Assembly (NCBI GenBank): GCA_963169105.1
Contig: OY720642.1
Coordinates: forward strand, 22,934,965-22,998,964
Direction of reading: 5' to 3'
Source: Ceriagrion tenellum
Taxonomy: Eukaryota > Arthropoda > Insecta > Odonata > Coenagrionidae
Length of the DNA stretch: 64,000 nt
Numbering within the stretch: the first letter of the stretch is position 1; each line of letters begins with the position of its first letter. The notes beneath the pieces are model-generated. The model made no database searches, had not been told where the DNA came from, and worked only from the letters and a program-made list of their open reading frames with translations. The position numbers and the translations under genes were made by a program. Positions 1-13,600 of this stretch are shown piece after piece.

Positions 1-1622
1 TTCAGGTAAATGAGTCTCTTGTTTTAAAACAAGTACATTATTCTCAACCACATTTTCATTTGGCCTCCCAGAGGAGTTGACAGAAGTGGAACATTCAATG
101 TCACCATCTAAGTGTTCATCATCATTGATATCTACACTACTACATCGACTTTGTGAATTACTAGTTTCAGAGAACAAATCATTTTGAGAATTCATATTTC
201 TCTGCCCAGAAAACTTTTCCGAATCCGAGTGCAAAGGTGAATGGCTTCTACCAGCTAAAGATGAGTCTTCTTTCTGGTGTTCATTTAATTTCTTGAACTC
301 TGATGAGGGATGGCTATTATCCTCACACACTGTTGAGCTTTTACAAGCCTGAACATCCTCAGGAGTGGCCTCACTTGGAATTTTTTCTGAAAATGTCTCA
401 TTAAGACGTGACTCCTCTATATTTCTTGCACTGTTTTTTATTCTGGATGTAAAAGGCTCATTTCCATCTCCAACAATATCTTCAGAATCTTTACTTTTCT
501 CTCTGGATTTCCATCCTGGTTCTTCCAAGCATGGAGAGGCATTAGCCGTTTCTTTAATGGCTCTCCCAAGTACATTGACTGAAGAAGCTGATGAATATTC
601 TAATTCACATTCTGAATCTATTTGTTTTTCCAATGAATACAAGTTCCTCGAAAATATTCCATTTTTCTCCATAGCACCCAAGTCATCTCTCAAAGAATAA
701 CTATGTTCTCCTGTATTCATGCAAGCTTGTTTGGAAGATTTTAGCACAATCTGTGTCCTAGAACACTCCAAAATCTCATCGTCTTCAAAGGCATCAAGAT
801 AATCAAGGTTTACAATATTTGATTTGTCACGCAAAAAAGGCATTTCTTTGTTGATAGTAGTAACACTTGTATTTACTTGGGCAGTCTCACAGTTTGAGTC
901 AACGTCTTCACCAGAATCCCTTTGAATCAACTCATTTTCGTTTCCAGCATTGTCTTTCCCCAAAGTCCGATGATTTCGACGGGGTGGAACAATGGGTGAT
1001 TCACCCACAGCACCAGAGGATTTTGATTTGGATGAAGAAGGGTGACTTCTTCGAGGGGGGCAACGTGGATAACCACTAACGGCCTCAGTTGCCTGACATA
1101 TGTGATCACAAGGTTCAACTTGGGAGGGGGAATTAGGAGACGAGCATTGATTCAAGGGTGATAAAAAATTGGAAGTACGTGCAGTAGAATTTATGAGGGC
1201 TCCTGGCCCATTCAGGGCCCCACCTCGATCCTCCTCTGCTCGAGCCCGGTGAGAGCTACGAGAGCCCTGGCGGGCAGACCCCGGCTGCTGGCCATGGTGC
1301 GGTCTCTTGGGGGAACGCGGGGGAACTGGAGGGGGTACTCGGGATTTCCCTGAAGAAGCCATTCCTGGACCAGCGGGAGATCCAGCTGTGCCTACGCCCA
1401 AGGGTCGACCCTTGAGTACGGCAGGGTAGTGGACAGTGGTAGTTGGAGGGGAGGAAGTCGTGGTGGTAGAGGGAACCACAGGCTGGGCAGGAGACGATGT
1501 AGAGGTGGGAGGAGAGGTACCCTGAGGCAGACCACTGGGACCACTACTACTGACAGCAGCAACCACACTAGCCAGTTTAGGAGTTGTAAGGCCCACTGTC
1601 TGCTGTGCGGCTGTTGGACTTG
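1..1622 (-). CDS. PIP5K: PIP5K long terminal exon, disordered C-terminal tail (partial)
   Basis: An uninterrupted minus-strand frame of 540 codons plus two bases, open at the window edge, with an acceptor GGTGCAG at 1623 behind a strong pyrimidine tract. It begins Ser/Thr/Pro/Ala-rich (SPTAAQQTVGLTTPKLAS), then carries three class II SH3-ligand motifs PxxPxR: PPVPPR within 1315-1335, PRCPPR at 1051-1068, and PIVPPR at 979-996. The remainder is acidic and Ser/Asn-rich with NLDYLDAFEDDEILE near 790. No folded domain is recognised. Phase agrees with the 39-bp exon. Assignment to PIP5K rests on strand, phase and position; a separate gene is possible but less likely. Confidence 0.82.
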
Positions 1623-4600
1623 CTGCACCCATTAGCAATGAATAAGAGCACCAAAGGCAGAGGGAATGAAACAGATGGGAGGGAAGAAGGAGGAAAGAAA
1701 GAGAGAGAAAGAGAGAAAAAGCTTAAAGTTTGATATCTGACTGCAGCACATTAAGTAGATGCACATCACTTGTTCCATCAATGAAAGATATTTAATTCTT
1801 CTCCTGGGCCAATAAGCACTTAACTGTACAGTACACACAAAAAAGAAAGGATTAGCTCCAGCAAAATGTCATTGCAATGTATCTCTGAGACAAAGAGCTG
1901 CCATGAATGGAGAATTGACATTCAAAAGACAACTTTTCCCCTAAAACTGTTTCCCCATGGTGTTCACCAGCTTGAGGCTGGTGAGGAGCTAATCCATTCC
2001 ATGGCTAAATGAAAACATCCATGAGAACTGGCTTGACAATATTGCATCATCAAAATAAGAAATCCCAATGGTAGCAGCAAAGAAATGAATTTAACTGAGG
2101 TCTCTTTGTTTGAATTACAAAAGCAGAGCCTGAATAAAGTCGCATCTTAAAGACACCAGATAAGCACTTCCAGCATTCACCGAACAATTAAACCTGAACT
2201 GACACAGCACTCCACATCAATATCCAGATATAATTGGCAGGGATAAAAATGTAAAACTACAAATACAAAGAAATTACCTCGTATGAACTAACTCAGTCAA
2301 ACATAATACTCATGTAGTATTATCTATATCAATATGTTATACTTAATAACATCAATAACCTGTATGAAACTAAGAATAAAAAGCTTCCTCATGATGATTT
2401 TAAATGACAAAAAAGTCATGAAAAGACATTCTTTCTTGGAGAAATTAATTTACTGCTAAAAAAAAGTTCCATTATTAATTGAGCTGTTTTTAAGCATTGA
2501 ACGATATTCTTTAAGTGACATTGATGAAACAATACAAAACCATACACCACAAATATCAGCCACTATTCAGTTTAAAAAATGAAAGAAAATACTGGCCCCT
2601 AAACAGCAGCTTGATCTGAAAATGGCAGTTAAAAAGCTTTACTTGATAAAAACATCAAAATGAACATTGATTAGTTAGATTGACCATTACCCAAATATAT
2701 TATAGATAGAGGAGGAACAGGTATCTTGGTATTTGAAAACATATATAGGGCAGGGGACTCTTGAAGAAATGAAAAAAGAATTAAATCTTAAGGCTGAGCT
2801 AATAATAATTAGACAATTCAGGGATTTAGTAAGAGAATTACTTCTGAATAAATAATATGCCTCAAAAAGAAAATTTTAAGAAGTATTTAAATAGGATTCT
2901 AATGGCTAGATAAAGATCTTTTGATGATTTACGTTCAACAGAAAAGCAATATAACATGGAAAATGATCAATTTGGACTCAATGCAATGTACCTAGTAAAA
3001 AACATGCTTTGTTTCATTATCAATCTTAACCCACTGGTGCCCAACTGACTTTTTTCAAACACTACATATCTTATATTGACAACATTTCTTCATATCACTC
3101 AACTGGATAGCCTGTGGTCTTTCTTAATTGTACAAGCATGAATATAAGTCAAAAACCATTTTATAAATCCTCATTTGCATGAGTACTGCCCTCAGAAAGA
3201 GAGATTATTTTAAATCATGTAACAGAGTGATGCAAAATTTTGGAAAACTGAAAATAAAATTGTGTACATACAGTGATCTGCATGCATTTGACATACAGGA
3301 AATTTAGTGGAAAGCTATAAAAAGTATGTTAATTGTGGAAAAACAAATTCCGATTGGGCAAATATGGAGTTTTAATCATACTCCATTTTTATTAAGAATT
3401 CGGTTCAGGTGATTTCACATTACAACTCCATCACTATTCCGGATTTTCAAGGTTTTGCACCTCAGCAGACACCCATTTGAACTAACAGAGAAAAACATTC
3501 CACTCAAGTTCCTCTTACCTCATCTTCCATGCGAAATAATGAGCTTTTATTTTATAAGTTGTCTTTATCCAGAATTAAAACACATCCCATGTATCTGAAT
3601 GGCATGCAGGTTTTGGGGACAAATTTGATATTTTTAGCAGGGAAAAGATTGAAGGCAACAACCAAGTTCTAAACCAAACTCAAAGTATCATATTCAGAGT
3701 TTGGGGCTATATCTTAGGAGTACATTGTCAGCATAGACCTATATAAAGGTTCCATCAATTTACACAATTTCTTAATACATATGAAAGGTGTGTAGCCAAG
3801 ATAATGTCAGTTATGTACCATAATGTACCATATCTTTCAAAAGTCGTGTCACGAATCGAGCGGTGCCACTTTCGCTACGATAGTTCACCACCTCCGCAAT
3901 AAGCCCGCCAGCTCCGCCAGTCTATGTTCTAACACTCGATGCTCGGGCTATGAAAAATATTATGGTGCATTCGACTTCTCATGCGATATCTCAGTCTTTT
4001 TCAATCCCGTGGGCGAAATGTCCTCTCATATTCCTTCTCTTGCGTTGCTATTTATGTGTAAAATTGAAGCAATATCGGTTGTCAATGAGAATAACGACAT
4101 TGAACGTATGACATAAAATCAGGGGGCCGATTTTATAACTTAACGTTCGAGCGTAAAAGAGTCATTCCCACTGAATTGTGGGTATTACTTCGAAAACAAT
4201 TGCTGGTGCCTATTTTGTAACCAAAGTTCGAACGTATTTTGCCTCACGCTCGCATCCTCGGCTTACAATACACAACAAAATATCTGTCGAAGCGGCCATT
4301 ATCGTTCGAAGGTGGGTTTGTTTTTGTTTCTTAAGTCATTGATATTTGAATAGCTATCGTCATTTGGAATGTTTTACAGACTATAAATGAAATATAACAC
4401 ACCATTCTTGACTTTAATTATAATTGGTGGCCTAGATTGCTGTTCATTAATGTATTGGAAATGTATATCAATAATGCGTATTCTTTTGATTAATTATAGT
4501 ATCCAATTGTGGCAAACTATCCTATTGTTGCGATTTGTTTTCCCTTTTAATTGCAGTTGGAAGTTTAAAATCTCATTTCTGCAAGGACATGGGTGTCATA

Positions 4601-7600
4601 TTTGCCGAGGATAGTGAAAAGGTTTATCGTGTGATTAAGCGGCAGTGTTTATAGTGGCATACCAGTGCTTACAAATGTTACTTATGCGCTGTGATGGATT
4701 GTGTGTGCTCGTGGTGATGTATTAACATATTAAGGTTAATAAGAGCTATGCTTCATCTATTGAGATTGTGTGTTGTGACAGGTATTGTGCTTAAAGACTT
4801 AAAATTGCGTAACAAATGTCGGAGATGACTGATAGCAGCAACTATTATGTCCATCCATCAAATGTCTAACTCGAGATTTGGATTCTATGTCAATTGAAAT
4901 GATGTTGGTGACTTAGGATTGCTTCTGAGTATTTAGTGTGGTTTTTTTTACGTCCTCAATACGTAAAGGATGAATATTGAAGTGTTTCTTAATTTTAATG
5001 CAGTAACTTGCCATACCAAGAGTCACTTTGCGACAATAATAAACTCATCTACGTTTAAGGCAAGTGATAACTAATTAAATTAGGGTAGGCATTTGAATAT
5101 TTTGCCATGTCAAGGCTTATTCTTTAGTTTGAGGGTAAATTGCGTGATTGTTTTCGTCCAAGTGAAATGGTGATTATAATTTGTCAAATGAAGTTTGTTG
5201 GTTCATTCTGTTTTGAAATATTGTTTTATATAATCATATCCTTAAGTAGTTGAGACGAATGTTGAATGGTGTTCAAGCGGCTTTCAGTGATAGAAATTAT
5301 TATATATTTACTGTGATAGGCTACACGGATGTCTAAGGTGATATTTCTGCAATTAGTGTATAGTTATTGGCAATTTGGACTTAAAATGCATTGTGTTACG
5401 TTAGTCAGTGTGTTTGAAGTGTTGTTAGAAATTAGCAAATATCGTGGATGGCTGTGATTACTCACTACAAAACGGAGCTTGGTTATGCAATGAAAAATTC
5501 ATGGCAGAAAGTTATTGACATTATTAAATATGTTTTCTTTGGAAGTTAGGTGATTTTCGCCAAAGTGAAAGCTTGATAATATGTCTGTATGCGATGTATG
5601 ATGTTTCATATTTCAGCATAGATTTAATTGTGCCTCCTCAACTAAGAGGTTTTTTGTATTTATTTGCCTTATTATCATTAGCATAGATTGTTCCATTTTA
5701 TGAATAATACTCAATTTAGTGTTGGTGTTTCAGCTTTTTGTAATTGTAGCAATTATGACGGAAAAGATGCTCTAAAAATCTAGCGGAAGATATGATATAA
5801 GCTGCAAGAAATAAACTTTTGAAAGTGATCTACTCATCTCTTTTCAATTTCACTTGATGATAAGCTGGTCATCCTTGAATGTAGCCTTGTAGGTGGATTA
5901 GTATATTAATGTTTTGGGGTCAGGAATTTTTGGAGGATAGTTGTTGAGTACCAATTAATGTCCTAATCAATTGATGTCGGGTATTACATTTCACATTATG
6001 TCCAAGATAATTTAAATGGACTCTATCGAGCGTGAGGTTTGGACACTGACATTTTAAGAGAACCGTCGAGCTTTAGCTGTATTTAGATAATGAAATATAA
6101 TGGGAAGGATGTAGGGATGTCCGATAATCATGAGAATAGTTTGCTCTTGCAACGAGTATAATTCCATTGGTCATTTGCAGCAACTATTTTCTTTATTCAG
6201 AAGAATTTTATAGATCTCTATATGCGCAGAATACGGTATTCGGGAAAAAATATGGCTTTGGAGTTGAATACGATGTGATATGAACGGGAATGAGAATATA
6301 ATGCTCTTCGAATACATACTATTCATTGACTGTTATTGGTGAAATCTTCGTAAATTATGTTCGCCAGTTTGATAAATTAAGCCCATCATTATTTGTTAAT
6401 GAAGATTAAGGTACAGCAAAACTCTGATGGATCATATTTTACTGCTTTTAAATTTTGTAAAAAAATTATAGTTTTAAAGAAACAGGCAAATAGAACCAGC
6501 GAAATAGTTTTATCTGATAAATACTTAGGATGGCAAGGCATTAGGACTGAAATTATCAAATGAAGTCATTGAGGGAAATTTATAAGACTCATGAGAAAGT
6601 ATAATTTGACTTCGTATGCATTGAAAATTTTAAAATATTCTTAATGGTTATTCAAAAATACTCAAAACAAGTGCGATCATTCAAAAATAGGCTCATTGCA
6701 CATGAGTTCAAGAGAAACAAGTGAGAAATATGCTATACATCTGACAACAGAGTAACGTTCGACGGTCTGATGTGCGATCACCCATATAAAATCGCTCGAA
6801 ACACTTCACTCGAATTAAGTGAGCTCGATCGAAGGTGAGCGGATCCCTAACGTTCAGACGTAAGCCAAGTTATAAAATCGGCCCCCAGGATTGACCTCAC
6901 CACGTCATGAGTCAGGATTATCAATAAGTCGGTCCTACTGTGAAATGACCAATTTCAGCAGTAAAAGAAACCAGCATATTAATACTAGGCAATTGGACAG
7001 GTAATATTCATGTGGATAGCAGTAACTTTACGTGACGAAAGAAAAATATTGAGGTCAATACCATGCTGTTAGCATTTGGACTTTGATGACACCACAGCTG
7101 AGGTGGTTAAGGTGCCTGTCCGGTGTTAAATATACAACAAATCATCTATGAAATTCTTGACAGACAGTGACATCTATGAATATTTTTACTGTTCAACTTT
7201 TCCTACTTAAGCATACATCTGCTCAAGTTGTCTTTAAATTGTAGCATTGCACTTTATGGCTTTAATATTTATCCCTCAAAAAACATTTTTCAATACGAAT
7301 TGATCTTATCAGCTAGAATAGGGTCCTTGTTTATAGGGCGTAGATAAATATTTCCTACGATTCGGCCACCCATTTCGGGTGCACACACACCTATTCCTTA
7401 TTTAAATAACACCTATCTACTATAAATGATATATTTTATCAAAGGTCTAGACATTTACTTTTCTTTATTCGGTTACAGAGGATTTTTTTCATATAACACT
7501 GAAATGGATATTGTACCGCCGGTTCGCGGGAGAAGTCAAGGGCTGTAAGGAAAACAACTTGTTCGTATGGAAGCTCAAGCCAGACTGCCTTTATTGTCCT

Positions 7601-10600
7601 TTACAAAAAGGTTTTCCCCGCAGAGGTTCACCACCTCTCAAGGGCCCCCTACCCTCCATTCACAGGGATTTCCCGGGGCGCCTGCCGCCTTGGACTCTCC
7701 TTGTTACAATCGGCTCCAACCGCTACATTATTATTTTATTTTCCTCCTTTTGAACGGAAACGTAGCACAAATTTGGCTTACGATATCTTCCTAATAACTT
7801 AAAAATTGTAACTCGGTCATGATGTAGGCTTCATTTTTCTTCAACACGCTCTCATAAAAGGTTCCGAAGAAAATTATTTGGCCGTCGTGATTAAAGAAAC
7901 AGGCACCTGAAATACTTTACCAATACATTAATGAACAGCAATCTAGGCCACCAATTATAATTAAAGTCAAGAATGGTGTGTTATATTTCATTTATAGTCT
8001 GAAAAACATTCCAAACGACGATAGCTATTCAAATATCAATCAATTAAGAAACAAAAACAAACCCACCTTTGAACGATAATGGCCTCTTCGACAGATATTT
8101 TGTTGTGTATTGTAAGCCGAGGATGCGAGCGTGAGGCAAAATACGTTCGAACTTTGGTTACAAAATAGGCACCGGCAATTGTTTTCAAAGTATTACCCAC
8201 AATTTAGCGGGAATGACTCTTTTATGCTCGAACGTTAAGTTATAAAATCGGCCCCCTGATTTTATGTCATACGTTCAATGTCGTTACTCTCATTGACAAC
8301 CGATATTGCTTCAATTTTACACATAAATAGCAACGCAAGAGAAGGAATATGAGAGGACATTTTGTCCACGGGATTGAAAAAGACTGTGATATCGCCTGAG
8401 GAGTTGAATGCACCGTGATATTTTTCATAGCCTGAGCATCGAGTGTTAGAACATAGACTGGCGGAGCTGGCGGGCTTATTGCGGAGGTGGTGAACTATCG
8501 TAGCGAAAGTGGCACCGCTCGATTCGTGACACGACTTTTGAAAGATATGGTACCTGTTCTCTCACCCATATTCTGAAGAGAGAACAAAAACATCTAAGAG
8601 TGAACAACCCCACTACCTTTCCATCACTACAGCATCTACCTTGATAATCAAAATCAATGAGCAAAGCAAGCACTGATGATAGTTACCACCCAAAATTCCC
8701 GACCCAAATAAAATGCATGCACAGATAACCAGGAATATACTACTGAGGTATGACGTGTAACAAATGCTATATCCTTCCTGTTTATGCCACCACAATACAT
8801 ACACGTCAAGATTTTGCATACAATTCAGGATAGGCATCAATCCTTGATAAATTTGCCATTTTCTCAACTTCCTGCATTAACCTTTAAACGCCGGATTTAA
8901 ACAGACCCTTTAAATGTTTTCCTGTAAAGAATGAGCCAAAAATGGCACTTTCAGCAGTAAGAACCACCAAACAGCATACCAACACTGGCACTTTCGGCGT
9001 TTAAAGGTTAATTTTAGACCTCCATTTCCTTTTACTGTCACATCAAAGCCTGTGAGCACATATTGACTATAGTATAATATATGTATTAGCCTAAAACCCA
9101 ACGGGAGATGAGGTGAACATAGAATAGAAGATTCTATCCTCATTGGTTCAGCCATCTCAATGTTTTGCAAGGACAAACGACCCAATATACATTAAATAAG
9201 GGTATCAAGATGAATACAGAAACATAAAAAATAATTTTTTGACTTGGACAAAACAGCAAGGAAGAATCTGGTCAAATATTCACTGTAAAGGGCTCTGAGA
9301 TAATAACCTATCCAAAAAAGTTTGTGGCTCACTTATTCAACACGTAGATTTCTACCGTCTATTTTGATTGGGCATCTAATATTGAAAAACCACTCAAATA
9401 AGAATAAACTGGATTTAGATTGGAGGGGCATGGCTCTCAGAGGTAAAACTATGTCGAAGATAATCTTTCTGCAGTCGAGGTCCATTAGAATTGATGGGTG
9501 CAACTAAATTCATATTATACAGCTTCAAATAGCTGGCTACACATACATGTGGAGTAATAGACTGACTCAGTTTAAGTAGGCCTGGTTAACAACAGCAGTA
9601 GCATTGGCAATTCACTCCATTGCATACTAAGAGTAAACCGGAACATAAGAGCCATTTTTGGTTCATGCAGCAACCATGGGTCCAAGTAACCTCAAATTAG
9701 CTACAGGTCTTTTTCACTTGACTCAAAGTAAATGTCTTACTTCTATTAATATATTGTTCAAAACTCTATCACCAATACAACTAGATCAGGTATTTCTAGA
9801 AAATTAATAATTTTAGTAGCTGCCAGAAAGGCATAAGATTAAACTTCAAGGTTGGCAAATGGATTCACTGAAAGTTTTTTTTTGTCAATGCTGAATTTTA
9901 ATTTCAATGAATTATAGACAGTATTTCCTAGGCTAGAGAATGCACTGGCCCAAGAGATGTAGAATAATTCATGAGCTAAATTTTAGAAAAAAAATAAAAA
10001 TATATGTATGTTATTGTTAACCATTTAGAGGAAGAAAACAAGAAGTTAATTTCTAAAAAAGTTATTATTTTATAACAAAATATTCATTGCACAATCCCAG
10101 GAACAAATGAATGATTGAGAGTGCACCTCTAGCTCACAGCTGTAACCAAGACAGCAGGGAAATTAGAGAGATGGGCATCTCTGACAGCAATGGAAAATAG
10201 GAAGCATGATAAGTTTGATCCCCTGTCCATAAGATGTAGGTTGGTTTTCTCACGATCATTTTTCCACAAAAAACATTCAACTTATGGGAAAAGAAATACA
10301 GTGCATGCTATCCAAAAAAATAAAAATTCATTAAAAATGTTACAAACATCTCGAGATCAACGTACAAACCTAACCTCACCACTTCTTCAAGTCATGGAGG
10401 TCAAGACATGAAATTTGCCCAGTTTTAAGAGCATAATCTCAAAAAATCAAGAGTTAATTATCTCATAATTCCTCATTCAGTAAGCACCCCTTTGATCCAA
10501 CCATTTCCTCTTCCCTCACATTACTGCTTTCTGACTATGGACAACAATGTAGTGGTCTACAACATTGCTATATTTTATCCTCCAATGGGTCTTTTCTGAC

Positions 10601-13600
10601 TAGACATTACCTATTTGTGCAAATGACAAAGTTACATCATGATGAGTAGTCAGATTCATTTTTCAATAATAGTCTGACACAATTAAGGCAACTTAAGGCA
10701 TCTCTGAGTGTGATTTATAACCAGTTGACTCCTCATTAACAATACCATCAACATCTGATTATTTTGGAAGGAAAAAAGGAACAGTACCATATAATTTCAA
10801 CAACTTGAGAATTATTGAAAGAGTGTCTTAAGTATAATCAAAATACTGATTGTTGTGTATAGCATGATTTATCAAGAAGTTGGGGATACTGATGGCCTTG
10901 ATCTGTTTGCTATGATATAGGATAAGCAGGTGCTGAGACCTCTGAGAATATGGAATCCTCTCTATGCTGAAAGAGGAGAGTTCCGGTTTCCTGAACCTTT
11001 GGGGATGATGAATCAAGTTCCAAAGTTTGAAAGCTGTCACATTAAAATACAACAGCCTTAATCTGCTCCAATGGAGGGGCTGATTGAAATCAATGAATGT
11101 AGGTCAATAAAAATTTCCAAGGATTTGCACTGAGAATAAGTAAGAGTGATTATACATACTAAGAGCTACAAAGCAAAATGAGTCAGTAAATGTAATTGAG
11201 ATGCATTGCACAACTGGGGAAATTCTATAAATCAATGATGCACTCCATGGTTGCCAATGATGCAAGAGACATAAAATAGTTAGGAGAAAAAAATGAATAA
11301 ACTCGATTAATTCTGGCTTAACTTTGTGAAAATCCATTCTAAAGAATTCAAATGCGATATGGTACTTTTTTCAGTTTTTATTTCAGGTCGACCGGTTTCG
11401 TCACATAGGCGACATCATCAGGTGACATGTGACGAAACCGGTCGACCTGAAATAAAAACTGTGAAAAAAGTACCATATTGCATTTGAATTCTTTAAAAAA
11501 ATGAATGATTATAAATGAAATAATGGACGAATAAAAATGAGCATTTTCATAATACATACATACAAAAGGCACTTCTGGATATCATAACACTGAAAATAAG
11601 GTGGTAAACATAGTTTAATTGAGAATAGATGGATTATCTACTACTTTTGATGATGAGATAGGGTCCTCTCTTCCACAACCACAAGTAATATACCCAACTG
11701 AAAGTGAAAAATCACATACTAGAGAGCTTGGGTGCTAGATACTCACTGAACACCTAAGCTTGCATATCTTTTGTGTAATAGGTAATTACTGAGAAGAAAT
11801 TATCATAGTATAATCCTGAGCACAAGTTCAATAATCAAATTTGAAATAGGTACAACAAATATGGCTGCTAATTATTCATGCCAATTTGATGTGAATGCCA
11901 ATTTGATTTGTTAGTGATTAAATATACAGCAAGAAAGCAAGCCAAGAGTTCATCTATTATAGCACCAAAAATCCAAAAGTATAATTAATATGTAAGCCAA
12001 ATATGTGCCAATACTGAATTCCATTGGGCGGTTGTGATTTCTGCATCAAAGTCAGAAAAAAAGAAAATATATCCATTAAAAATAGCAAAACCAAGCAATA
12101 TTATTGTATAATATTTAAAAATAATAATTGCACCACACTAATAATCATAAGATAGACAAATGAAGAAGTATCAGGTATGATTTAGTGGAAATTCATCATA
12201 ATGAAGACAGTAATCACAACTTTCCACAGGTAAAATAGGTTTACTTCAACCCATATTTTCATATTCGATATCATCATCACCTGAAAATGATGAAGCACAT
12301 CAAAACCTAAATCAGAATAAATAGCAATCTGTCTCCATCAAACGGTAGAAAATTTACACAGCAACCTAAATAGCTATCTTAACTTAAGAAATTGTTGAAC
12401 TTTTCTTGCCACATCATCCTAGAAAATACACCATATGTTCAGCAATTAGCAATTAATTCCACTTCCAACGAGCTGAGACTTTTCACTGCTTTTAAAAAGA
12501 AGTACACTATCATCAACACTCAACATTATTATTATTAGAAATAACAACAATTACACTGAAATACAATGTACAATTGCAAGGAACTAACCTGGCTTACTGC
12601 CGGCATGATGCGGTGACTGCATGAGACCTTCACCCAAAACACATCAAAGAGTAGCAATGCAATGGCAGCATCAAGGAGATACAATGGAAAAGAACATCAC
12701 ATTTGAATTAGATCAAATTTGGGATAAGTAAAAATCATATAATCATGCCAAACTATTATCTTGACACCAGACTTTTAACCATATACAAACTTGTATGTCT
12801 GACTTATAACCATAAACAAACTAGCATTTTAACACTGAAGTCCCCTTTGGAAATACAGCAAAGAGAAGTACCGTCAATACTTAAAATGTATTTCATAAAT
12901 ATTAGTTAATCAGCTTTCTGCCAAATGGCAACCCCACTACAGAAAAGCATGAGGAGGAATGCAATCCATTGAGACTGGTCAGATATATAAGTTAAAATTA
13001 GAATATTATTTCAATGAAAAAGAAAGGGAATAAAATGATTTAATTTAATTCATATAACTTAAATCCTTGTAATCAGAAGGATGTTACATGCAGTCTTGTT
13101 AGATAATAAACAAAATATATTTATTTAATTCCAATACCCAGCATGAATCTGGCTTTTCAATATTCTGGAAAAAAAGCATAACACAAAATATGATAAATTC
13201 TGATGAACAATTCAAAATTTGGAGACTATCCCAGATGATAATAACTACTAATTAAGTTTAACTTAATTGTTAATCCTCTGACAATAATGCCAGTAGAAGG
13301 ATATTTTCTGCAATGTAAGGGTAATTTCCAACAATAAAAACCATAAATGTATTCCCCATATTGAAAAAATATGGGTACAAAGCTATGCAGGGTAATTTTA
13401 ATCAGGAATGAAACTAACTTAAGAAAAAATTTGAGTTTTCAAGGACTTATACGGCGATTGAAAGAGTATTTCATGTAAGTTCACTGATATACGTGAGTTT
13501 CAACAACTACTTAAGTGCACCAATTACCAAACACACCAAAACCATTTAACATGAAAGCTACTAATGTTTACATGCACAAGGCATAACCATTTCAGACAAC

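Larger units (their letters stand above)
3825..8553. mobile_element. 4.7-kb element or composite with 634-bp terminal inverted repeats
   Basis: The two arms, 3825-4458 and 7920-8553, are inverted copies of equal length and roughly 95 percent identity by eye. The outer tips read GTACCATATCTTTC and its complement. GTAC is self-complementary, so the target duplication could be GTAC or just TA. The 3.46-kb centre has no recognisable transposase. Long-TIR foldback-like or TA-inserting DNA transposon derivatives fit. A TIR pair of a second element (4122 and 6886) lies inside, so this may be a nested or rearranged composite. Confidence 0.8.
1623..12588. other. PIP5K intron, repeat-rich
   Basis: The intron between the 39-bp exon and the terminal exon. 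It holds the 4.7-kb inverted-repeat structure, the piggyBac-type MITE and the palindrome listed separately. The rest (1.7-3.8 kb, 9.0-11.3 kb, 11.5-12.6 kb) is plain A+T-rich sequence in which I see nothing else. The purine-rich plus strand at 1670-1715 is the pyrimidine tract of the terminal exon's acceptor. Confidence 0.7.

Noticed and set aside
365..700. 111-codon plus-strand ORF
   Set aside because: It lies wholly antisense to the PIP5K terminal exon, whose frame fits splice phases and a continuous 540 codons; the plus frame is a shadow.
7085..7135. tRNA A-box-like sequence GAGGTGGTTAAGGTGC
   Set aside because: No B box follows at tRNA spacing and no stems can be drawn.
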